Shown: positions 1 to 5,766 of the stretch, piece by piece
Position numbering within the stretch: position 1 is the stretch's first letter
Layout: each line of letters opens with the position of its first letter
NCBI GenBank assembly: GCA_005788075.1
Contig: SXZC01000131.1
Span: forward strand, 1-6,041
Length of the DNA stretch: 6,041 nt
DNA from: Actinomycetota bacterium
GTDB taxonomy: Bacteria > Actinomycetota > Thermoleophilia > Miltoncostaeales > Miltoncostaeaceae
Direction: 5' to 3'
Program-made: the position numbers and the translations under genes
The notes under the pieces: generated by a model
Seen by the model: the letters and a program-made list of their open reading frames with translations, nothing else
What the model was told of the DNA's origin: nothing
The model's database searches: none

Positions 1-154
1 ATGGATAGTCGCGCGACACGCCACGGATCGCGCGCGGGCGGTGCTCGAGGATCTCCGCCTTCTCCTTGAGCAGCAGCACGAGGGCGCGCCTCACCGAGCA
101 CACGTTGATGGGCTCATACGACGCGTTGAGAACGAGTACGTGCTGCGGAACCAC
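1..154 (-). CDS. HNH endonuclease-family protein, N-terminal fragment (runs off left edge)
   Basis: The reverse complement from a GTG at 154 reads as 51 codons open to the window edge. The protein begins VVPQHVLVLNASYEPINV and continues CSVRRALVLLLKEKAEILE. This matches the conserved N-terminus of a widespread family of small HNH endonuclease-like proteins (pattern VLVLNxxYEPxxVxxxRRAxxLLLxxKAExLE), known from memory of the family. The catalytic HNH motif would lie further along and is not in the window, so nuclease activity cannot be judged. The start is the only usable one: an in-frame TAA (the pheA stop, 190-188) lies 33 bp upstream and no other ATG, GTG or TTG lies between. A purine run AAGGGG at 160-155 directly abuts the GTG, too close for an ideal ribosome binding site. 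It probably shares the pheA transcript. The biological role of these proteins in actinobacteria is poorly known. Confidence 0.75.
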   Translation of the reverse strand, partial: MVPQHVLVLNASYEPINVCSVRRALVLLLKEKAEILEHRPRAIRGVSRDYP

Positions 155-187
155 CCCCTTCGCGGCGCAATATAGCCGCGCGGGCGG

Positions 188-1048
188 TTACGTGGACGAA
201 CGCGCGGCGGTGGGGTAACAGCCCAGCGACGTCACCTCGGCGATCCCGCCCTCCTCGATGGCGGTGAGCGCCGCCTGCAGCGGCAGGTCGCGGTGGCGAT
301 TGCCCTCGGCGTCGATGAAGAACACGTAGTGCCCGAGCCCGGTGCGGGCGGGGCGGCTCTCGAGGCGCGTGAGGTTGATCGCCCTGAGCGCGAACTCCTG
401 CAGGATCGACAGCAGGGCGCCGGGCCGGTCCTTCACGATCGAGCAGATGATCGACGTGGTCCACTCGCCCGGCTCCTGCGAGGCGGTCTCGTCGGTGCCC
501 ACCACGGCGAACCGCGTGCGGTTGTCGGGGGCGTCCATGATGTCCTCGGCGAGGATCACCCCGCCGTAGATCTCCGCCGATCGCATATTGCCCACGGCCA
601 CCGTGCCGTCATCGGCCTGCACCGCGTGCTGCACCGCCTCGGCGGTGGAGTGCGCGGGGTCCACCGGCACGCCCGGAAGGTTGGCCTTGAGCCAGAGCCC
701 GCACTGCGCGCTGGCCTGCGGGTGGCTGAGCACCCGCGATGCGGCCTCGATCGACTCACCCGGGGCGCCGATGAGCTGGTGGCGGATCGGGTGGATGACC
801 TCGCCGCGGATCACCACGCGGCCGCGGTGCGAGATGAGCTCGTCGAGGGTCTGGCTCACGCCTCCCTCGATGGCGTTCTCGATGGGCACGAGCGCCTCAT
901 CCACCTCGCCCGCATCGACCGCGTCGAAGCAGGCCGAGATGCTGGGGTACGCCCGGGTGCGCTCCACCTGATGCGCGCCGAGCCAGTCGAGCAGGGCCTC
1001 CTCCGAGAAGGTGCCACGGGGACCCAGGTATCCGATGGACCCGCTCAC
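188..1048 (-). CDS. pheA: Prephenate dehydratase with C-terminal ACT regulatory domain
   Basis: This 286-residue enzyme converts prephenate to phenylpyruvate (loss of water and CO2), the step leading to phenylalanine, in the cytoplasm. The catalytic domain (about residues 4-185) has the family motifs GPRGTFSE (9-16), PIENAIEGGV (55-64), SHPQA (108-112) and NRTRF (176-180), which includes the catalytic threonine at 178. The ACT domain (about 197-280) carries PGALL (209-213) and ESRP (230-233), the counterparts of the GALV and ESRP motifs that bind phenylalanine for feedback inhibition, so allosteric control is expected. There is no chorismate mutase domain, so this is the monofunctional type, of normal length. 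Start: GTG at 1048 puts GYLGPRGTF at the usual distance, with AGGGG at 1057-1053 as binding site and a 4 bp spacer. It lies 11 bp after the membrane protein gene and 33 bp before the HNH gene, which suggests an operon. Confidence 0.96.
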   Translation of the reverse strand: MSGSIGYLGPRGTFSEEALLDWLGAHQVERTRAYPSISACFDAVDAGEVDEALVPIENAIEGGVSQTLDELISHRGRVVIRGEVIHPIRHQLIGAPGESIEAASRVLSHPQASAQCGLWLKANLPGVPVDPAHSTAEAVQHAVQADDGTVAVGNMRSAEIYGGVILAEDIMDAPDNRTRFAVVGTDETASQEPGEWTTSIICSIVKDRPGALLSILQEFALRAINLTRLESRPARTGLGHYVFFIDAEGNRHRDLPLQAALTAIEEGGIAEVTSLGCYPTAARSST

Positions 1049-1059
1049 AGCACCCCTGC

Positions 1060-2334
1060 CTAGAAGACGATCTTGACGGGGTACTCGGCCCGGTTGTTGT
1101 CGGTCTTCTCCTCGCCCGGCACCGGGACGACCTCCACCTTGAGGGTGGATGCCTCGCCGAACGTCGGGCTCTTGGGACCGGGCAGGGTCACCGACTGCTG
1201 CTCGCCCGACTGGATGGAGGTGATCTCCTTCTCGACCGTCTGGGCGTCCTTGGGCGATGCGTCGCTCGCGAACGTGGCGCGCACGATCACGTTGCTCTCG
1301 GCGAAGTCACCGGCGTTCTCCACCGTCACCTGCCACTCGAGCTTGTCGGATGCCTGGATCTCCGTGGACGTGCCGGCCTGCAGGTCCACGCCCTCGGGCA
1401 GCGCCTGCACCGACGCGATTCCGGTGCCGTGCAGCCCGCCCGTGGTGCTGGTGCCCGTGGCGTCGGCCGTGCCCGTGCGCTGCAGGGCGGGGATCAGCTG
1501 GCCGGCGCCGGTGGGCGATGCCTGGTCGGCGCGCACGCCGGAGAGGAAGAACTGCCGGTCGGGCACCTGCACGCCCGTGATGTCGGCGTCAGCGAGGGCG
1601 CGCTTGGACGGGCCCACGAAGGAGTCCTGGTAGATGACGTCACTCGCGAGGAACCTCTGCATGGCGCTTGCGAGCGTGGCCGAGGCGTAGGCGCGGTTCT
1701 GCGACTCCACGACCGACGGCAGGGCGTCGGCCAGGGCCTTGAGGCCGGTCACGCGGTACTGCAACGCGGTGATGAGGCTCTGGTTGGGCGCCGACAGCGA
1801 GTCGGGCGCCGAGAGCGCCTCGGCCTGGCCCACGAGGCCCTCGGCCTGGTTGGCGATCTCGCGCACCTGCACCTGCAGCTCGGGCGCCTTGGCGCCGTTC
1901 TTGTTCTGCAGCACCTCCTGCAGGGCGTCCGACTCCTTGCCCGAGGCGGTGACGATGGTGGTCACGTCCCCCATGTACGAGCTGTACGAGCCCTCGAGCT
2001 GGCTGCGCTGGCACCCGCGCACCACGAGCACGAGCACCACGATGAGCACGATGGCGGCTCCCACGGCCAGCGCGATGCGGGCGCCCGTCGACTGCATGGC
2101 GCCGCCGCCGCGCCCCGATCCCGATCCGCGACCACGCGAGCCCGAACCACCGCCCTTGCCCGATCCGCCCTTGCCACGACCACGCCCCGAACCACCCTTG
2201 CCGGACCCGCCGCGGCCACGGCCCGACGAGCCACGATCACGCGGGTTCGGCCCCTCCGCGGGCGGCAGGGGACCGCTGACGCCAGTGGGCTGGTCGTCGT
2301 ACCCGTAGTCCGTGCCGGTGTCGTCTGGGTCCAA
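1060..2334 (-). CDS. Membrane-anchored protein: Gly/Arg/Ser/Lys-rich N-terminus, one TM helix, CARDB-like C-terminus
   Basis: Not a gene I recognise by name. From a TTG at 2334 it encodes 424 residues. Residues 1-32 are acidic and Pro-rich. Residues 33-78 are almost wholly Gly, Ser, Arg and Lys (GRGRGG, GSGKGG type repeats) and should be disordered. A hydrophobic helix at about 86-106 is the single membrane segment. The rest has an Ala/Gln/Glu-rich, probably helical part (about 115-260), a Thr/Gly linker (about 285-305) and a beta-rich end (about 308-424) with LEWQVTVENAG and TDNNRAEYPV, the hallmarks of CARDB-type extracellular adhesion modules. The basic N-terminus suggests N-in, C-out topology. 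There is no lipobox or cleavable signal. The open frame extends up to a GTG at 2430, but that stretch is the tRNA-Leu gene; the TTG follows a GGAG 11 bp upstream and is the best start after the tRNA. Met80 (2097) is an alternative start that would remove the Gly-rich part. Function unknown; possibly an envelope protein. Confidence 0.8.
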   Translation of the reverse strand: MDPDDTGTDYGYDDQPTGVSGPLPPAEGPNPRDRGSSGRGRGGSGKGGSGRGRGKGGSGKGGGSGSRGRGSGSGRGGGAMQSTGARIALAVGAAIVLIVVLVLVVRGCQRSQLEGSYSSYMGDVTTIVTASGKESDALQEVLQNKNGAKAPELQVQVREIANQAEGLVGQAEALSAPDSLSAPNQSLITALQYRVTGLKALADALPSVVESQNRAYASATLASAMQRFLASDVIYQDSFVGPSKRALADADITGVQVPDRQFFLSGVRADQASPTGAGQLIPALQRTGTADATGTSTTGGLHGTGIASVQALPEGVDLQAGTSTEIQASDKLEWQVTVENAGDFAESNVIVRATFASDASPKDAQTVEKEITSIQSGEQQSVTLPGPKSPTFGEASTLKVEVVPVPGEEKTDNNRAEYPVKIVF

Positions 2335-2345
2335 GGTGGGGTCTG

Positions 2346-2349
2346 CTCC
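2346..2349 (-). promoter_or_regulatory. Ribosome binding site deciding the start of the CARDB-like protein
   Basis: GGAG on the minus strand lies in the short gap between the tRNA 3' end (2353) and the TTG at 2334, with an 11-base spacer. It is the only purine-rich match in that gap. It would remain on the 5' end of the mRNA after the tRNA is cut away at its discriminator base. The spacing is longer than ideal, so this is plausible rather than certain. Confidence 0.45.
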
Positions 2350-2352
2350 GGA

Positions 2353-2436
<84 letters not shown>

Positions 2437-2460
2437 GGTGAGCGGCCGTAAGGCGCGGGA

Positions 2461-2466
2461 ACACTA
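2461..2466 (-). promoter_or_regulatory. Candidate -10 element for the tRNA-Leu transcript
   Basis: TAGTGT on the minus strand matches the -10 consensus TATAAT at the three most conserved positions (T1, A2, T6). It would place transcription start about 18 bases before the tRNA. The hexamers 16-18 bases upstream (GAAGCC and its neighbours) are not convincing -35 elements. It is proposed because the tRNA needs a promoter in this 137 bp gap and this is the best match on that strand. Confidence 0.25.
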
Positions 2467-2472
2467 GCGCAC

Positions 2473-2485
2473 CCGGGCCGCCCGG
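2473..2485. repeat. 13-bp perfect GC palindrome in the divergent promoter region
   Basis: CCGGGC-C-GCCCGG has two perfect 6-bp arms around a single base. It lies within the spacer of the leftward candidate promoter and just upstream of the rightward one, so it could be an operator read by both. All its bases are G or C, and such palindromes arise often by chance in DNA of this composition. No regulator family is suggested by the sequence. Confidence 0.35.
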
Positions 2486-2504
2486 CTTCCGCACAGGTGG
2501 TGTC

Positions 2505-2510
2505 TACGAT
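2505..2510 (+). promoter_or_regulatory. Candidate -10 element for the kinase-fhaA-fhaB-pstP operon
   Basis: TACGAT on the plus strand is a four-of-six match to TATAAT, including the key T1, A2 and T6. It would give a leader of roughly 55-60 bases before the ATG at 2574. The bases 16-18 upstream (CCGGCT/CGGCTT) do not resemble TTGACA. The call rests on the -10 match and on the need for a promoter in the gap between divergent genes. Confidence 0.3.
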
Positions 2511-2526
2511 CGGCAGTCCGTTCGGC

Positions 2527-2553
2527 GTGATCACAAGGATTCCTTCGCCGGCG
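2527..2553. repeat. Three abutting short palindromes in the kinase leader
   Basis: Three perfect inverted repeats tile end to end without gaps. They are GTGATCAC (2527-2534), AAGGA-T-TCCTT (2535-2545) and CGCCGGCG (2546-2553). In addition CGGCG (2523-2527) can pair with CGCCG (2546-2550), enclosing the first two in a larger hairpin. They lie between the candidate -10 and the start codon, next to the GGAAGG at 2556-2561 that is the likely ribosome binding site (12-base spacer). They could be operator half-sites or alternative RNA hairpins that gate translation; the sequence alone does not tell which, and chance is possible. Confidence 0.4.
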
Positions 2554-2573
2554 GTGGAAGGCCCCTAGGCCCC

Positions 2574-4262
2574 ATGCCCATCACCGGACACCGCAACTCA
2601 CCCACCCGCGCGCAGCCACAGGCCCGCGTGCTCGGCCGCTACGACCTCATGGAGGTCATCGGGCGGGGCGCCACGTCGCGTGTGTACCGGGCCCTCGACA
2701 GGGCCACGGGGCGCGAGGTGGCGGTGAAGGAGATCCCCGTCGACCTGGGCCTGGAGCAGCGCGTGGCCGCCGAGATCCGCGCCGCGGCCCGCCTTGAGCA
2801 CCCCGGCATGGTGCGCATGCTCGACTGGGGCGAGGACCACGAGTCGCTCTACCTTGTGAGCGAGCTCGTGGACGGGCCGTCGCTGGAGCGCGTGTACGCC
2901 GACGCCCCTCCCGGCGACCGCGCCACGGCCGAGATGGTGGCCGACGTGCTGGAGGCACTCGACCACGCGCATGAGCGCGGGGTGATCCACCGCGACATCA
3001 AGCCCGCGAACATCCTGGTGGACGACCGCGGGCACGCGATGGTGGCCGACCTCGGCGTGGCCAGGCTCTCGGGCGAGACCGGCATGACCCAGACCGGCGG
3101 CGTGGTGGGCACCATGGCCTACATGGCGCCGGAGCAGGCCACCGGCGAGCAGGTGACCGGCGCGGCTGACGTATGGGCGGCCACGCTCGTGCTGTACGAG
3201 GGCCTCACCGGCCGCAATCCCCTGCTGGGAGGGAGCCCCGCGGATACCGCGCGGCGCGCGGCGCTGGGGGAGATCCCGCCCATCCGCAACCTCAGGCCCG
3301 ACCTGCCCACGCGCCTCGCGAAGGCGATCGATGCCGGGCTGGCGCGCCACCCCGACGCGCGCCCCGATGCCCATCGCATGGCCCAGATCGTGCGCGAGGA
3401 GGCCCGCGCGCTGCCCGAGGGGCGCGGCCGCCGCGCGGTGGCCCTGCTCTCGGGACCGACGCCGATGATCCTCTCGGGCGTGGGCGCGGCGCTGCTCGGC
3501 GGGCTCATCGCCGAGCGCGGGTTCTCGACGGGCGCCCTCGGCACCGCCGGCATCGCGCTCATCGCCGGGGCCATCGGCGCATGGCGCGCGCCGCTCGCCG
3601 CCGCGGGGCTCATCGTGCTCGCGGGTGCGGCAATGGCAGCGGCCGCACCGGCCCTCACCGGCATCGCCCTCGTGATCGCCATGCTCATGCTGCTCACCGG
3701 CGCGCGCTACGGGCGCCTGGTGCTGCTTCCCGTGCTCGCGCCCGTGCTCGCGGCCATCGGCATGCTTCCGGTGTACGCCCTGCTCGCCGGATCAGCCCGC
3801 ACGACGGCCGCGCGGGTGTGGTCGGCGATCGCCGGCATGGTGTCGCTGCTGCTGTGGCAGGTGGCCGCGGGCGCGAACGCCTTCGTGTTCACGGGCTGGG
3901 AGATCAGCGGCGCCTGGGAGTCGCTGCAGGGCGTGAAGTCGCCCCAGGCGGCGGGCGAGGCGCTGATCGCCCCGATCACCGAGCACCCGCAGGCCCTCGT
4001 GGGCTGCCTCATCATGATCGTGGCCACGCTCACGTGGCCGCTGGTCATCGGCGCCCGCGACGGGCGTCGCGTTGCCGCGGCCGTCATGTGGGCGGCCGGG
4101 CTGGTGATCGCGGCCGGCCTTCTCGGCGGCGGCGGCCTCGAAGCCGTCGGCGCCGTGCTGCCCTCGGCTATCCTCGCCATGGCATGGGCCACCCGGCCAT
4201 GGCGCGCATTCATGCGCGATGGCGCGGGGAGATCGGCCTCTCTCACCGGCACGGCGGGCTAG
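2574..4262 (+). CDS. Ser/Thr protein kinase with multi-pass membrane domain
   Basis: A 562-residue Hanks-type kinase that should phosphorylate Ser/Thr on cytoplasmic targets. The kinase domain spans about 23-275: glycine loop GRGATSRVY (30-38), ATP-anchoring lysine in AVK (K52), helix-C glutamate (E67), catalytic loop HRDIKPAN (139-146, base D141), metal-binding DLG (159-161, where most relatives have DFG), APE (185-187) and DVW (199-201). The activation loop has MTQTGGVVGT (171-180); T172 and T174 align with the TQT autophosphorylation pair of mycobacterial PknB. After an Arg-rich linker (about 282-288) come roughly eight or nine hydrophobic helices (about 297-540) with hardly any soluble loop except about 441-470, and a short C-tail. 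There are no PASTA repeats or other extracellular sensor domain, so this is not a PknB orthologue by architecture. Start: ATG 2574, with GGAAGG upstream at a long 12-base spacing; V19 (GTG) is a less likely alternative. Its stop abuts the fhaA ATG, so the two are probably translationally coupled. Confidence 0.93.
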   Translation: MPITGHRNSPTRAQPQARVLGRYDLMEVIGRGATSRVYRALDRATGREVAVKEIPVDLGLEQRVAAEIRAAARLEHPGMVRMLDWGEDHESLYLVSELVDGPSLERVYADAPPGDRATAEMVADVLEALDHAHERGVIHRDIKPANILVDDRGHAMVADLGVARLSGETGMTQTGGVVGTMAYMAPEQATGEQVTGAADVWAATLVLYEGLTGRNPLLGGSPADTARRAALGEIPPIRNLRPDLPTRLAKAIDAGLARHPDARPDAHRMAQIVREEARALPEGRGRRAVALLSGPTPMILSGVGAALLGGLIAERGFSTGALGTAGIALIAGAIGAWRAPLAAAGLIVLAGAAMAAAAPALTGIALVIAMLMLLTGARYGRLVLLPVLAPVLAAIGMLPVYALLAGSARTTAARVWSAIAGMVSLLLWQVAAGANAFVFTGWEISGAWESLQGVKSPQAAGEALIAPITEHPQALVGCLIMIVATLTWPLVIGARDGRRVAAAVMWAAGLVIAAGLLGGGGLEAVGAVLPSAILAMAWATRPWRAFMRDGAGRSASLTGTAG

Positions 4263-5135
4263 ATGGCGCTACGGAACATCGAGCAGAAGATCGAGGGCAT
4301 GGTCGAGAAGACATTCGGCCGCATGTTCCGCAGCACCCTGCAGCCGGTGGAGCTCGCACGGCGCCTCGCCCGCGAGATGGAGGACCACAAGACGGTGTCG
4401 GTATCGCGCGTGTACGTGCCGAACCAGTACACCGTGTACCTCTCGCCGGCCGACCGGCGCCAGTTCTCGAGCTACGAGTCCGCCCTCGTGGTGGAGCTCG
4501 GGTCATACCTCGAGGCGCACGCGCGCAGCGAGGGCCTCTCGCTGCTCTCGATGCCGCGCATCCGCCTGGAGACCGACACCGACCTCCGCCCCGGGGAGTT
4601 CGGCATCGCCTGCCGCATGGTCGACCCCGGTCGTCCCGGCGCCGATGAGGTGGACGCCGCCGCGCCGGCGGCCGCCGCGGTGGTGGTGGCTGACGCGGCC
4701 GCGCCCGCGGTGCCCGAGGCGCAGGCCGAGCTGGCGGAGCCCGTGGCGCCGCCGGTGCCCGACGAGCCCGCGGAGCCACTGCCCAACGAGGCCCTCGCGG
4801 CGGTGAGCGGCACCCAGGTGCTGTCGCCCGAGCAGGCCCGCGCGGCAGGGCTGGTGCGCGAGCAGGTGACCCTCTACGTGTCGGGCCAGCCCTTCCGGGT
4901 GACGCAGAAGGTCACGACCATGGGCCGCAGCCGCGACTGCGACATCGTGGTGCCCGATCCGAATGTGAGCCGCGTGCACGCCGAGGTGCGCCACGAGGGG
5001 CTCGAGTACGTGCTGGTGGACCTCGGCTCGACCAATGGGGTCGAGGTGAACGGGCGCAGGGTGCTGCGCCACAACCTCCGCGACGGCGACCGGGTGAGCC
5101 TCGGCGGCGCCGAAGTGGTGGTCGAGCGACGATAG
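4263..5135 (+). CDS. fhaA: FhaA-type protein: DUF3662 domain plus C-terminal FHA domain
   Basis: A 290-residue cytoplasmic phosphothreonine reader. Residues 1-120 form the DUF3662 (FhaA N-terminal) domain, recognised by its opening NIEQKIEGMVEKTFGRMF, then LQPVELARRLAREMED and the VYVPNQYTVYLSP strand. Residues 122-180 are an Ala/Pro/Glu-rich flexible linker. The FHA domain (about 200-290) has the phosphopeptide-binding residues in MGRSRDCDI (220-228), VSRVHAEV (235-242) and DLGSTNGVEVNG (253-264). In mycobacteria FhaA binds the phosphorylated pseudokinase domain of MviN (MurJ) and dampens peptidoglycan synthesis; the same role here is inference. Start: ATG 4263 immediately follows the kinase stop TAG (4260-4262) with zero gap, so coupled translation is likely, and only a weak GGCGGG lies upstream. 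A possible phosphosite sits before the FHA domain, GTQVLSPEQ (183-191, T184). Domain order and length are normal for the family. Confidence 0.93.
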   Translation: MALRNIEQKIEGMVEKTFGRMFRSTLQPVELARRLAREMEDHKTVSVSRVYVPNQYTVYLSPADRRQFSSYESALVVELGSYLEAHARSEGLSLLSMPRIRLETDTDLRPGEFGIACRMVDPGRPGADEVDAAAPAAAAVVVADAAAPAVPEAQAELAEPVAPPVPDEPAEPLPNEALAAVSGTQVLSPEQARAAGLVREQVTLYVSGQPFRVTQKVTTMGRSRDCDIVVPDPNVSRVHAEVRHEGLEYVLVDLGSTNGVEVNGRRVLRHNLRDGDRVSLGGAEVVVERR

Positions 5136-5148
5136 CCCGGGGCGCGCC

Positions 5149-5766
5149 GTGACAGAGACGGGGCTCATCATCGGGCAGGCCGTCTTCCTCCTGCTCCTCT
5201 ACCTCTTCATCGCCTTCGTGGTCCGCGCGTCCACGCGCGCGCTGAAGTCGTCGGAGCTCGAGATGACGCCGCCCAAGCAGCCGGAGCCACCGGCCCCGGC
5301 GCCGATGCCGTCCGCCCCGGCGGCGCCCACCGAGGTGGTGGGGTCGGCCGCCGTGGCATCGGCTGGAGCAGCCGGCGCAGAGGCGGCGCCGCGCTGGGGA
5401 CGCCGCAAGTCGCGCGCCGAGCCACCGCTATCGGAATCCGCGCGGCCCGAGGTGGTGCACGCGGCTGCGGGCGTGGAGCCGCACCTCGTGGTGAGCCGCT
5501 CGAGCAGCCTTCCGGTGGGCACCACCTACGACGTCGCGGGTGGCGCCACGATCGGCCGTTCGCGCAGCAGTCGCATCCCGATCACCGACCAGTTCATCTC
5601 CACCAGCCACGCGCGGGTGTTCCGCAAGGGCCACTTCTGGTTCGTTGAGGACCTGGGGTCGCTCAACGGCACGTACGTGAATGGCCGCCGCATCTCGGGC
5701 GAACAGCAGCTGCACCTGCGCGATGAGATCCGCGTGGGCGAGACCGTGCTGAGGTGGGAGGAGTGA
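5149..5766 (+). CDS. fhaB: FhaB-type protein: N-terminal TM helix plus FHA domain
   Basis: A 205-residue membrane-anchored phosphothreonine reader. A hydrophobic helix at about 6-25 (LIIGQAVFLLLLYLFIAFVV) is followed by an Arg, matching the short TM start seen in mycobacterial FhaB (FipA). Residues 40-110 are a Pro/Ala-rich linker with a basic patch (about 82-90). The FHA domain (about 112-205) shows TIGRSRSSRI (134-143), the STSHARVF phosphothreonine pocket (151-158) and EDLGSLNGTYVNG (167-179). In mycobacteria FipA links kinase signalling to the divisome; that role is inferred here from family and neighbours. The GTG start at 5149 lies 13 bp after the fhaA stop and places the TM helix at the usual distance; CGGGGCG upstream is a weak binding site. 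It ends in TGA, with 4 bases shared with pstP. Confidence 0.93.
   Translation: MTETGLIIGQAVFLLLLYLFIAFVVRASTRALKSSELEMTPPKQPEPPAPAPMPSAPAAPTEVVGSAAVASAGAAGAEAAPRWGRRKSRAEPPLSESARPEVVHAAAGVEPHLVVSRSSSLPVGTTYDVAGGATIGRSRSSRIPITDQFISTSHARVFRKGHFWFVEDLGSLNGTYVNGRRISGEQQLHLRDEIRVGETVLRWEE
5751..5756 (+). promoter_or_regulatory. Ribosome binding site for pstP inside the end of fhaB
   Basis: GAGGTG ends 6 bases before the GTG at 5763 and supports that start over alternatives. A second purine run, GGGAGG (5756-5761), is too close to the start to be the main site. Being inside fhaB, it ties pstP translation to fhaB translation. Confidence 0.55.

Noticed and set aside
152..190. Possible pheA-HNH fusion by readthrough, since both are in the same reading frame
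   Set aside because: The frames match, but a TAA separates them, with 33 bp and a GTG start before the conserved HNH-family N-terminus; one in three neighbouring gene pairs share a frame by chance.
1049..1059. Terminator between the CARDB-like gene and pheA
   Set aside because: Only 11 bp separate the genes, with no inverted repeat or T-run; the space holds the pheA ribosome binding site.
293..1063. Long plus-strand open frame of 256 codons opposite pheA
   Set aside because: It is the antisense shadow of a gene with clear prephenate dehydratase motifs; the translation is Arg/Ala/Gly-rich with no recognisable domain, as expected of high-GC antisense frames.
2098..2230. DNA tandem repeat or microsatellite in the Gly-rich region
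   Set aside because: The repetition is at the protein level; codons vary between units, so there is no exact DNA repeat unit beyond short words such as CCCTTGCC.
3173..4648. Plus-strand open frame of 491 codons overlapping the kinase and fhaA
   Set aside because: Frame-shifted shadow rich in Arg, Gly, Ala and His; the kinase and FhaA motifs lie in the other frames and account for the DNA.
4503..5171. Minus-strand open frame of 222 codons opposite fhaA
   Set aside because: Antisense to the DUF3662 and FHA motifs, His/Gly/Arg-rich, no domain seen.
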